From the NCBI GenBank assembly GCA_012839325.1, contig DUNQ01000027.1, positions 1 to 64,000 of the forward strand: a DNA stretch of 64,000 bases, given 5' to 3'. The notes below the pieces were generated by a model. The model was not told the DNA's origin. It did not search any database and saw only the letters and a program-made list of their open reading frames with translations. The stretch comes from Candidatus Cloacimonadota bacterium (lineage in GTDB: Bacteria > Cloacimonadota > Cloacimonadia > Cloacimonadales > Cloacimonadaceae). This document shows, piece by piece, positions 25,448-37,700 of the stretch. The stretch's first letter is position 1. Each line of letters opens with the position of its first letter. Made by a program: the position numbers and the translations under genes.

Positions 25448-26902
25448 TTAGCGTATTGTCTGAGTTTGCTTATCAATTATCTCTTTCACGTAATCTAATG
25501 TGCTACATTTCTCGGTTTCAATTTCAAAAGCATTTATACCTTCGATAGCTACGGGAATGTTTCCAGCAGTAATTTTATGTTTTTGCTTAATTTCAGAGTA
25601 GTCGTATATCCCAGGTAGTAGAACATCAAAACTCAACGACTTTGTCTCAGCATGATGCCGAAACTCATCGCATGTAAACATTAATTTATCTTCCAAGTCA
25701 TCATGTTTATATTCATAATATAGTTTGTGCTTATTCCTGTAGGGTGGTTGCGGCTTTGAAGGAAAATTATATAAGGTCGGATAAGAGGAGTTCAAAAACT
25801 CAAGCGGACTTTTTGTGTAGCGTCCACTTGGCGGATTAGGACACTTAGGCATACTTAAAGCTATGTTGTAATCATATTCAAGGAAAGATTTTGGAATGAA
25901 TTCACAGCCATTTAGAAGAGATAGCTCTAACCTTAAATCATCGGCAAATACATTTCCAGTATTTTCTAAATTTACAACCAACCTTAAGGTGTTATGTTTA
26001 TAATATAAATGAAAATGGATTTTACTAAGCCATTTATTTAATTTCTCAATCCATTCTGGGTAATCTACATTTATATAATTATCTATTCGTTCTTTAGTTT
26101 GTGCAACATGCATCTGCTGTATAAAGTCAAAATGAAATCTCGCATGGTTGGGCTTATAGAGTTTTTCGGCAATATTTAACTCTTCCGAAAAATCTATTTT
26201 CAGTGGGAATTTGCTTTTAAGCTTATTGATGAAATAATCTGTTTCTTCTGGAGTCAACGGGGGGAATAATTTGACAACAGGCTTTTCAGTCAACCTTCCA
26301 TTGATGTCTTCAAGAAAACAATTTACTTGAATGTCGGGGCGATTTTTTTTCAATTCAATAATCTGTTTTTGAAGAGTTTCTATCGTTTTCTGATTTTCAT
26401 CCTTTGAGGGAGGCAATAGCCAGCTTTCGGGTATGTCATGCTTATCTAACTTTCTATTATGTGCTTTTGCTAAAATAATATTATCATGTGTGATAAGACA
26501 TATTTTGCCTTGATTTTCTGCCTTATATTTCATTACATATGCAAGCAGCATGTCATCAGGATTTGATATATCAAGCAAACCATCGACATTAGCAAGATCT
26601 ATGTATTTATAATGCGGTGCTAATTTAAGAACAATACTTGAGTCTTTATTGATTGGGTATAACGTATCATCACTGTTTAGGATTTTCGACAAGATTGAGT
26701 TGTATTTCCTTGCTTTTCCTGATCTTCGTCTATTTGGATCTGTTTTGAAGTTATCTATTTCTTTCAATACGGGCTCGGTTAAAAGTAACTCAATTGAGTT
26801 GAAGTCGCCAAATAACTCAGAAAAATCTATTTGCTCTAAGTCTTTACATTGAATAAGGAAATTTGTGTCGAAGAAAACGATAAAATTTTTGCTGTTTTCC
26901 AT
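25448..26902 (-). CDS. PIN-domain nuclease with long uncharacterised C-terminal region
   Basis: 484 residues. Residues 1-150 are a PIN nuclease domain of the kind seen in DUF4935-type proteins. The acidic residues expected for metal binding are visible: D12 (FFDTNFLI), E48 (TEPVLKEIDNF), D116/D117 (NPDDMLLAYVM) and D140 (LITHDNII). A basic insert, PNRRRSGKARKYN, lies at 57-68. A short coiled coil (about 165-185) links to a region of about 300 residues without recognised motifs (FHFDFIQQMHVAQ, FHLYYKHNTLRLVVNLENTG). PIN proteins cleave RNA, often as toxins. The gene is strikingly AT-rich: a sample of 60 bases at 26041 has 25% GC, against 57% at 33001 in the SNF2 gene. It is last in the operon, 40 bases after the AbiJ-type gene. 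It is likely the RNase effector of the system; no antitoxin is seen. Confidence 0.78.
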   Translation of the reverse strand: MENSKNFIVFFDTNFLIQCKDLEQIDFSELFGDFNSIELLLTEPVLKEIDNFKTDPNRRRSGKARKYNSILSKILNSDDTLYPINKDSSIVLKLAPHYKYIDLANVDGLLDISNPDDMLLAYVMKYKAENQGKICLITHDNIILAKAHNRKLDKHDIPESWLLPPSKDENQKTIETLQKQIIELKKNRPDIQVNCFLEDINGRLTEKPVVKLFPPLTPEETDYFINKLKSKFPLKIDFSEELNIAEKLYKPNHARFHFDFIQQMHVAQTKERIDNYINVDYPEWIEKLNKWLSKIHFHLYYKHNTLRLVVNLENTGNVFADDLRLELSLLNGCEFIPKSFLEYDYNIALSMPKCPNPPSGRYTKSPLEFLNSSYPTLYNFPSKPQPPYRNKHKLYYEYKHDDLEDKLMFTCDEFRHHAETKSLSFDVLLPGIYDYSEIKQKHKITAGNIPVAIEGINAFEIETEKCSTLDYVKEIIDKQTQTIR

Positions 26903-26942
26903 TGTCTTGTCCTGTTTGTTTCTGTTGTTTTTTTAATATGAA

Positions 26943-27767
26943 TTATCCCATAAACTTCTGTTTCATAAAGTTAACGAAAGCAGAACATGTTACAAGCATG
27001 TACTTTGCTTCTTCAAAATTGGGTGGATGTTTGGCATCCAAACAAAGTGCATGCCTTATCCCAGCATCCTTGTGACATGTATATCCATATAACTTTGAAA
27101 AAGCTTCTGCCATCACAGAGTTTATGTCACCGTTATCATTTAGTATTTTCAGGTAATTGTTCAGTGACAACCCTTCGCTTTTTGCTGCTACTCCCGCCGC
27201 AGCTTCAGCAGCTGTAATTGAATGGTGTATAACCATTTTGTAGTTTGTGTTTAACTTTTCAGAGAATGCTTCAATAGCATCATTCATATGTTCATCTATG
27301 TTTTCATATCCTGTTTTTGCAGCTTCAGCAATGGACGCTATCTCCATTTCGTTTGTGACAGGAATTAGTTTTTTCCCTAATAAGCGAAAACCTGAGTTAT
27401 GTTCTTCAAGAATACTGTTAATGGTTTTAATTAAATTATCAGTTGCTTGACCATAAATGCTATATGAATACTGTAAATATTTTTCTATAAAATCATACGC
27501 TTCATACCAAGCGAGGCTATTATATGAGTTCTTAATCACATTAAGTTTTTTGGTAAGACTATAAGGAATATCATTATAATTAATATGGAGGATGTTACAC
27601 CATATTAATTTATGTATTCGTTCGGTTCTTGCGGATGAATCTTGACCCAAAGAGCTTTCAAATAGCCTCGTTGCATTATATAAGCTGACTTTTAACTCAT
27701 CATCCATTGAGTCGATTTGCATAATCTTTTTAGGTCTAAGTCCCATTCTTTCAGAAAAAGTTGGCAT
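26943..27767 (-). CDS. AbiJ-NTD4 domain protein with HEPN/Abi-like C-terminus
   Basis: 274 residues. The N-terminus MPTFSERMGLRPKKIMQIDS followed by MDDELKVSLYN matches the AbiJ N-terminal domain 4 pattern (SERMG ... Q-x-x-S-M-D-D-E-L). The C-terminal half (150-274) is helical. It contains HHSITAAEAAAGVAA and YGYTCHKDAGIRHALC, with a GIRHAL motif at 237-242 like that of abortive-infection C-terminal/HEPN domains. These are often RNases that stop growth of infected cells. The gene begins 2 bases after the methyltransferase stop, so translation is coupled, and it precedes the PIN gene. Base composition is AT-rich like the PIN gene. Family assignment is from memory of the motif and fairly confident; the role in this operon is inferred. 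Confidence 0.75.
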   Translation of the reverse strand: MPTFSERMGLRPKKIMQIDSMDDELKVSLYNATRLFESSLGQDSSARTERIHKLIWCNILHINYNDIPYSLTKKLNVIKNSYNSLAWYEAYDFIEKYLQYSYSIYGQATDNLIKTINSILEEHNSGFRLLGKKLIPVTNEMEIASIAEAAKTGYENIDEHMNDAIEAFSEKLNTNYKMVIHHSITAAEAAAGVAAKSEGLSLNNYLKILNDNGDINSVMAEAFSKLYGYTCHKDAGIRHALCLDAKHPPNFEEAKYMLVTCSAFVNFMKQKFMG

Positions 27768-27769
27768 TA

Positions 27770-30700
27770 TTATCCTCTTATTATTGTCTTAAATTCTTGA
27801 TACTTCTTTAGTATCGTCTCTTTTGTGATATAGCTATCGTGCTGTGCTATGTCTTTGCGCTTTACGATGGGGAAGCTTTCCATTACATGTTCTATTACAT
27901 CTTCTAAGCAGGTGAAATATCTGTCTAAGCTGTTGTTATCGGCTTTTAGGTATTCTTGGAACTCTGTTTCGCTGCCGAGATAGAGATGGAAATAGATGGC
28001 ATCAAGCTTTGTGCGGAGGTGGAAGCGACGCTCTTCATCCCAGATGAAAGGATTGCCATCATAGCCCAAGGAGCGGGCAAAGGGACGCAAGCTATTGGAG
28101 GTATAGCTGAGCTCTAAGACTGCTTTGATTATGTAGTCGTATAGGGATATTTCTTCGTTTGAGTCTGATGGTATAAACTTGATTTCTTTTAAGGGCTCAA
28201 AGGCGGAAGGGGGGAGTACGGCTAATTGTTTTACGATAAAGAAATTTAAGGCAATGCCACCGATTTTTAATCTTGTAATGTAGTCTAAGGGGTAACTAAT
28301 TAAAGATCCAAATAGCATAATCATTTTAGATGAGCCGAGATTTGAGAATATAAATTGTAAATTGTTAGCGGCTGCAGTAAACTGAATTACGGATGCTAAA
28401 ACAGTTCTTTCATTTGTGCTATTTGATGTTCCTCTAAAGCCAATGAGATACTCCATCTCACAGTGAATCCTCGTCAATAAATCCGCTTCTTCAACCCAAT
28501 ATCGTGGCAAGGGTTCATAGTCTGTATCTTGCAAAACTTCTAAGGGCACTTCAGGCAGTTGAGTAGATTGTGAGCCTATTGGAAGCATGCTAAAATCACC
28601 AAAACGATGATTGTAGTGATGAATCATCTTTGCTTCGTATAGAGGAAGATAACGAGTAGATTCCCCAAAAAAGATGTTTCCTCTAAGTTTTGCCCCTGAT
28701 GCTTCCAAATTAGCTTTCGTTTTGAAAAGATGGGAGTCGTTTGTCATATCAAACATTCGCATAAAAGAAATATCCCAAGGGTTTCCTTCTTGATTTTTGT
28801 TTTCGTTTATTAAGATCGGTAGTCGACGATAGATATATTTAGCAAGTTCGGCTTGAGCTTTATTACGAAAGATGGGGCAGGTTTTGGTGTTGGGATTAAG
28901 TAGTGCAAAGTCATCTGGACTAAGATTAAATCGTTTATTCTCATCTTTGAGATCAGCTACATCTTGAGCAAAGAATAGCATATCTGCAAGCAATGTTTTA
29001 TCAGAAGCGGATTTGATAGTCAAAAGAGAGAACTTCATGCGGCTATCTACAGCCGGGAATATCTTTTTTCTGTTCTCAAAATCATATAGACTGACTAAGG
29101 AGTTGCTGTTTACTGCATCTTCAAAGAAAAATCTAGTGGAAAAGTCTGTTGCAATACCGGTGGGGACTATGAAGCCGGTGCGTCCTATATTGCTGAGCAA
29201 ATTACGGTTTAGTTCTGCAAAAACTGTATAGTAGTTTATATCACCTCTACCGCAGAGAGGGAAGGAGCCTGAGTTGTGTAGCATTAGGGAGATACCTTCG
29301 CTGGTTCGTTTTGCAGATGTATATAACTTATGCAAAATTGGGTCTTCTTGGGGTAAAGCTTGGATAAGGCGCCTGCGGGCAGCTGCGTTGCGAGCATTGA
29401 CGATAGTATCACTATGCCCTGCAAAAAACTCTTTCTCTTGCAGCTTTGCTCTTTCCCAAGGCGGATTTCCCAATACGCAATCAAAACCCACTCCGTCTTT
29501 TATGTAAACAGTATTATCCTCTTCATTTATTTCAGTTGGAAATACATCCGGGAAGGCAAGATGCCAATGGAAAAACTTATATTCTTCTGCGATGCGCTTG
29601 ACTTCCTTTCTTTGCTCATCGGATATATTTTCAGGATTATCCAAGATAGTGGTGAGCGTGCTATTTAAGATCGGCGTAATGCCATTGGGCTGAATGTGCC
29701 AGAGGAAGGCGGCGCACCAAGCGTCATAGGGCAATCTCCTTCTTTCATAGAGCTCAGATTGTGTGTGTTCACGATAAAGTTCGGCTTTAGTTTCAATGTC
29801 CGAGAGGCTATCTTCGCTTATCTGATAGAAATTTGTTTCCTCATCATATCCGGCTTGAAGATCGAGAACATGTCCCGTATCATATCCGCCAAATATATCG
29901 AGTTGATCCACGGTTTCTCTATTTTCTCTTCTAAATACTTTGATGAGCTCGGGATCGTCTCCTTCCAGCGCAGTGAAAGCATTGTTTGGTATCCCTGCAT
30001 AAAGCAATTCAGGCGTTGTTCCCAAGAGCGAATTACCGCAGAGTATGCGGTGGTCAAGGAAGTTCAGGGGCTTGCCGGGCTCGATTGCTTCCATCCATAG
30101 CGAGATTTTGCATAGCTCCACCGCCATGGGATTGAGGTCCACTCCATAGATGCAAGAGCTGATCACATCGCGCAATGCTTTTTGCTTCTCTATTGCCGAG
30201 GGGCTATCCTCACCCGCGCGGATATTTGCCACAAAGCTTGCGATGAGCTGAGCCGCCGCAATGAGAAAGTGTCCGCTTCCGCAAGAGGGATCACAGACCT
30301 TTAGTTTCAGCAAGTCTGCTTCGGGCTCTTCGCTATTTTGCATGATATCATTGATGAGCGGCAGGAGCGCGGAGTCCAGCAGGCTATTCACCAAAGAGGT
30401 GGGCGTATAATAGCTTGCCGTGGTCTTGCGTTGATGTCCGCTTATTGATTTGAGCGAGAAATATCCCGCGGCAATCTCCATCTCCGGCTGCAATTCCAAG
30501 AGCGATTCATAGACGCTGCCCAGTTCCTCAGAACCTAAGTTTTTATATGAGATCATCTGATAGCTGCGGTTCTTTTGGATATAGCAAAGCTCGCGAAATG
30601 CGGAGAGCAGACTGCGGTTATCTATGAGGGCGCTGTCCAGATGGGGAGTGGAAAGCAGTTTGCGCTCACGGGTATATTCCGGGAACTTTTTATTTAGCCG

Positions 30701-31876
30701 TGAATTGATGAGGGCAGGATCGGTCTTAAAAAGGAATGAGCCCAAGGCTGGGATGCCCAAATCAGGATTTCCGTGATACAAAGAGCTGAAGATGAGGCTT
30801 AGCTGAAGCCAGAGATCGTGAGCCTTGCCTCCTCTTTGGCGGCGCGCAAGATAGCGCAGGGGCAGGCTGGAATAATACTTTTCATAAAGCTCACGCTTCT
30901 TTGCGGATGTATCCGGCAAGAGCAGAAGCTCCCTATCTTCGGCTACAAAGATGAAGATCATCCTATATACGAGGCGCAAAAGCTGGTGATAAAAGTCTGT
31001 GGGGGAGAGTTCGCCGGAGCTAAGCGCTCGTCTCAGTTCGTTATTTGCCGAGTGAGAGATAAAGCCTTTGCCGAGGATGCTGATGGAGTTTTCCACCTTA
31101 TCGCGCAGCTCTTCCATGGCGCGCACGCCTTCGCTGATGGAGCCGAGATACCAGCTTTCCATGATGCAGGTTTCGGCAGGGAGGGGATAATTGAATTCAT
31201 CTAAAGAAACTGCAAAGCGGGATTGATGGCATATCAGCCAGAGCAGGAAGAAATCCGCATAGCTATCGCTATCGAAGATTGCTTTGAGATCGAAGCCGAG
31301 ATAGGAACTGCGCGTGAGCGAGGCGTTATTGCGCATGAGGCGGAGGCTATTGCCATTGGTGAGGATGCCCCAGAGCTTCTTTTGGTTTCGGTTTAGATAT
31401 TCCTGCATGAGGCTAAAGGGTGAGCCGCTTAGCAGGAAGCTATTGTCTCTTGCGCTGCGCGGACGGCGATCGAGATCCCATTTATGGCTCATGAGATGCA
31501 AGGCGAGGGGCTCTTGTGCTTCGTGGCTTTGAGGATAGCTTTTGCCTTCTATGCTTTCGCCTCGGATGCTTTGCAGAGAGCCATAACCCAGCTCTTGAAA
31601 GAGAGGGATGAGCCACATGCTGCGGGTCTCGGTGGTGCCGCTATTTTCCGGGGGAAGGGTCTTTAGATGGGCCTGAAAGCTTTTCCAGAGGCGGCTGAGG
31701 CGGGCATAAGAGCGGGTTGCGGCTTCGTTTAGGCGTTCGCCTGCGCTGAGGCGATAGTCTTTGGGCAAAAAGGCGGGGATAGCGCCATTGCCGGAGAGGA
31801 GCTTGAGCAAGAAGTCGCGCGAAAGCAGCGAGCCTTCGCTATGGATGTGGGAAAGAGCTTGGTTATCTTTTATCAT
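27770..31876 (-). CDS. Large Eco57I-type N6-adenine DNA methyltransferase (DrmMI/PglX-like)
   Basis: 1368 residues. The methyltransferase core has SAM motif [16 protein letters not shown] (about 527-541), [14 protein letters not shown] (578-590) and catalytic motif [12 protein letters not shown] (801-810). The latter is an N6-adenine (NPPW) type. [10 protein letters not shown] just before it is typical of the Eco57I/PglX/DrmMI group. The N-terminal 450 residues resemble the helical region of such enzymes ([20 protein letters not shown]). The long C-terminal part (830-1368) is probably target recognition. No PD-(D/E)XK nuclease motif is evident to me, so it is more likely a modification enzyme than a self-contained type IIG enzyme. 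The third gene of the operon: starts 10 bases after the SNF2 helicase and is linked to the AbiJ gene by 2 bases. It would mark host DNA as self. Confidence 0.88.
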   Translation of the reverse strand: MIKDNQALSHIHSEGSLLSRDFLLKLLSGNGAIPAFLPKDYRLSAGERLNEAATRSYARLSRLWKSFQAHLKTLPPENSGTTETRSMWLIPLFQELGYGSLQSIRGESIEGKSYPQSHEAQEPLALHLMSHKWDLDRRPRSARDNSFLLSGSPFSLMQEYLNRNQKKLWGILTNGNSLRLMRNNASLTRSSYLGFDLKAIFDSDSYADFFLLWLICHQSRFAVSLDEFNYPLPAETCIMESWYLGSISEGVRAMEELRDKVENSISILGKGFISHSANNELRRALSSGELSPTDFYHQLLRLVYRMIFIFVAEDRELLLLPDTSAKKRELYEKYYSSLPLRYLARRQRGGKAHDLWLQLSLIFSSLYHGNPDLGIPALGSFLFKTDPALINSRLNKKFPEYTRERKLLSTPHLDSALIDNRSLLSAFRELCYIQKNRSYQMISYKNLGSEELGSVYESLLELQPEMEIAAGYFSLKSISGHQRKTTASYYTPTSLVNSLLDSALLPLINDIMQNSEEPEADLLKLKVCDPSCGSGHFLIAAAQLIASFVANIRAGEDSPSAIEKQKALRDVISSCIYGVDLNPMAVELCKISLWMEAIEPGKPLNFLDHRILCGNSLLGTTPELLYAGIPNNAFTALEGDDPELIKVFRRENRETVDQLDIFGGYDTGHVLDLQAGYDEETNFYQISEDSLSDIETKAELYREHTQSELYERRRLPYDAWCAAFLWHIQPNGITPILNSTLTTILDNPENISDEQRKEVKRIAEEYKFFHWHLAFPDVFPTEINEEDNTVYIKDGVGFDCVLGNPPWERAKLQEKEFFAGHSDTIVNARNAAARRRLIQALPQEDPILHKLYTSAKRTSEGISLMLHNSGSFPLCGRGDINYYTVFAELNRNLLSNIGRTGFIVPTGIATDFSTRFFFEDAVNSNSLVSLYDFENRKKIFPAVDSRMKFSLLTIKSASDKTLLADMLFFAQDVADLKDENKRFNLSPDDFALLNPNTKTCPIFRNKAQAELAKYIYRRLPILINENKNQEGNPWDISFMRMFDMTNDSHLFKTKANLEASGAKLRGNIFFGESTRYLPLYEAKMIHHYNHRFGDFSMLPIGSQSTQLPEVPLEVLQDTDYEPLPRYWVEEADLLTRIHCEMEYLIGFRGTSNSTNERTVLASVIQFTAAANNLQFIFSNLGSSKMIMLFGSLISYPLDYITRLKIGGIALNFFIVKQLAVLPPSAFEPLKEIKFIPSDSNEEISLYDYIIKAVLELSYTSNSLRPFARSLGYDGNPFIWDEERRFHLRTKLDAIYFHLYLGSETEFQEYLKADNNSLDRYFTCLEDVIEHVMESFPIVKRKDIAQHDSYITKETILKKYQEFKTIIRG

Positions 31877-31886
31877 TTTGCTGATC

Positions 31887-34745
<2,859 letters not shown>

Positions 34746-34762
34746 TATAATTCCTTGAATGT

Positions 34763-37700
34763 TTAAAATGGGGTGGGTTTGCCGAAGATTTGGGGATAGC
34801 GGTCTAAGGTGGCTTGCCAATCTTCATCTTTATGGGTAAAGCGAATTACGGAAAAGCCGAGGTCTTTAGCTCTTCTTTCAATGCGCCGATCTTGAGCTTT
34901 GATGTCTTCTGCTTCGTGGTGTGGACCATCAATATAGATGAGAGCATGATTAGCGGAATATGTAAAGTCCGGAGTTGTGCCAGCGGCTTCTAATTTCTCT
35001 TGCGCGTGTGTGGGCAGAATATAGTCCTCTTTATAGATGCGCATGAGCCATTTCTCTTCAAGCTCAGATTCGCATTCCTTCTTCAGTTTGTGATAGTGAT
35101 CCCTGCGAGTATCCGTGGTGGATGAGCGAATATAATCGCAATCTAACATCTTGATAAGGGTATCCTTAACCGCTTGTCTGTCCAAGATTTCGTGATCCAG
35201 TTGATTTGCATAGCTGAGCAGGCAATCATAGCAGGCGGCTTCGCAATCTTCTTTTGAAAATTCGGAGCGGCGCAGGTCTTCAAAGGTGTCGGGATCAAAG
35301 TGGCAAACCTCCAGGGCGGTGCGGATGAGCTGTCTATAGTTATCTTCTATGAGTAATTGTTTTAAGACTCCTGCTCCGCCTTCGGCTGCCTCATAAAAGA
35401 GGATGCTGCGGCGCTGATCTCTGCTTGGCAAGGCTTCGGCGGCAAGCTCCCTATCTTCGAGTTCAAAGAGCCTTTGTATGGCTACTTTGAGGGCGGATTG
35501 CAGGGAGGCGAAAACGCTGTCCGAAAGCTCTGTCATGGGCTGGAGCAAGAGGCAATTCTTAGTGTCGCTAACGAAGGGGACAACTCTTTGGCTGCGCTTA
35601 TCGGGTCCGTCATATTCAAAGATTTCATCGTCTTCTTCAGCTTTTGCTTTTTCATGGCTTTCTTTTAGCCAAGTGCCTCTTTGGACGTCTATGAGAAAAC
35701 CGTCGAGATCAGTTTGCTTGCGACTGCGATAGCCCATGTTTATGCGCCAGATAGTGGCAGAATCGCCGTAGTTGAGCGTGAAAAGCTCCTCTTCATCGTC
35801 TTTGAGATCTATGCGCGTGGAAAGAAGGCTTTCGCCCTTTTGGTTGAACTCAACTGTACTGCGCATCTCGAAGCCCATTCTTATGCGTTCCTCTTCATCG
35901 CAATTGATGCGGGATCTGCGGAAGGCTACCACATTTTGCAGGCGGAAAAGATTGGCGAGCATGGTGAGATCGCTGCTCTTACAGTGTTGGCAAATGTCGT
36001 AGTTTTCTTTGTTTAGATATCCGCAGTTCTCACAGAGTTTGGCTTTGCTTAAGCCCAAAAGTTCATCGTCATCGCTAGCAGGCAGGATCACCTTGTTAAT
36101 GATATAGCGCGAGCCTTCGTGATATACAAAGGTGTTTGGACCAAATTCGGTGATAGCCAAAAAGCGGGGACGGGAGAGATATTCGTCGTGCTCTTTCCTG
36201 TTGTCTTTAGCTGGAATGAAGGCTGAGAGCGGGAGGCGCGGGAAATTATAACCCGGTAAAAAGCCTTCCGAAGCAAAATATCTATAGCTGTAAAAGTCTG
36301 AATAAAACTCTGCGCTGCCCGTGAGAATATCCATCTGAGACTCTGCCTCTCGGCGCAATCTATCGGCTTGTCTTCTTTCCTTTTGGGTGAGGCTGCGATC
36401 TTGGCGTCTGATGTTTTGAGCTTCTTGCTGCTTGAAAGCCGCTTTGTAGAGATCGCGCCAGCGGTCGCAGGCTTCGTTGAAGTTTCTTTCCAATTTACTG
36501 AAAACCTCGTCTAACCATTCATCGGGCTTATACCAAAGGCTTTCGGTAAGTTGATCTTCAATGGATTCTAACATATATCTTGCCTTGGCTTTGCTTCGTG
36601 CTTTCAGATCTTCATCTTTTAGCGCAAGGCTGAGAGATTCTCTAATGGGCAGGGTGGTATCGCCGCTTTCTAAATCTATCACTTTTTGCAGTGAATTGCC
36701 AAGGCTCATCTTTGAAAGCGAAAGCCAAATTGCATTGATGTGTGAGGTGAGCATATCCTCATTGGCAAGATCGATCTGAGGGCTGGCAACGCTACCGGAG
36801 ACCATTGCCGAGGGGCGTTTGAAAAAGTATTGATCATGCGGGCTCATGGAGGATGAATAGCTGAAGATAAGAGCGGGCTGTCCGCTGCGTCCGGCGCGTC
36901 CGCTACGCTGGGCATAGTTTGCCGGAGTGGGCGGGATATTGCGCATATTCACCACGTTTAGCTGTGATATATCAATGCCCAGTTCCATGGTGGGGGAGCA
37001 ATAGAGAATGGGCAATGTGGCTTTGCGGAAGGCTTCTTCACGCTCTTCACGAATCTCATAATTTACCTGAGCGGTGTGCTCGCGGGCTTCCATTGCCATG
37101 GTTTGGGACATCTGTCTGTAAAAATCACGGAAGAATGAATTTATGGGCTGATCGTCTGAGGATTTGGTGGGCTGGCGCAAGGGATCATAAAAGCCTTTTT
37201 CGCCATCGCCTTTTCTCCATATAATTGCTTGGTCTCTAAGCTGATAGGCGGGGTCAAGTTTGTCCTTTCCGCTGCTGATCACAATGCCGTATCTTTCTAA
37301 TTGTTGCAAGAGATCGGTGATTATCGTCGTCACTTCAAAAGTGTCTAAGCTTTTCTTATATGCTTCACCGAAACGGCGCGGGGACTTCAGATATTGTCCA
37401 AAGGCACTGTGTATGGAAAGATATACGTTCTTCTCTTTCTTTTCATTTTTTCTGCTTGATCTGGGGTATAGGAAAGCGGCGTAGATCAGCTTTGCCGCCT
37501 GTGTGCCTTCTTCAAAGCCCCAGGGCGGGATGAGATTGCTCCTGCTTCTTATGATGATCTGTTCTAAATCTTTGAAACTCAGATATTGGGTGTCTATGGC
37601 TAAAGATCTGCGCATGAAATCAAGTAAGGTTTTGAGGATTTCATAGCGGTTTTCATCGCTTGCTTCCTTGAGTGCGGGGTGGCACTCGTCCCAAAGCTCT

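Noticed and set aside
27770-31876. Self-contained type IIG restriction-modification enzyme
   Set aside because: I find no PD-(D/E)XK motif in the N-terminal part; neighbours with helicase activity fit a multi-subunit system better. A structure prediction could reverse this.
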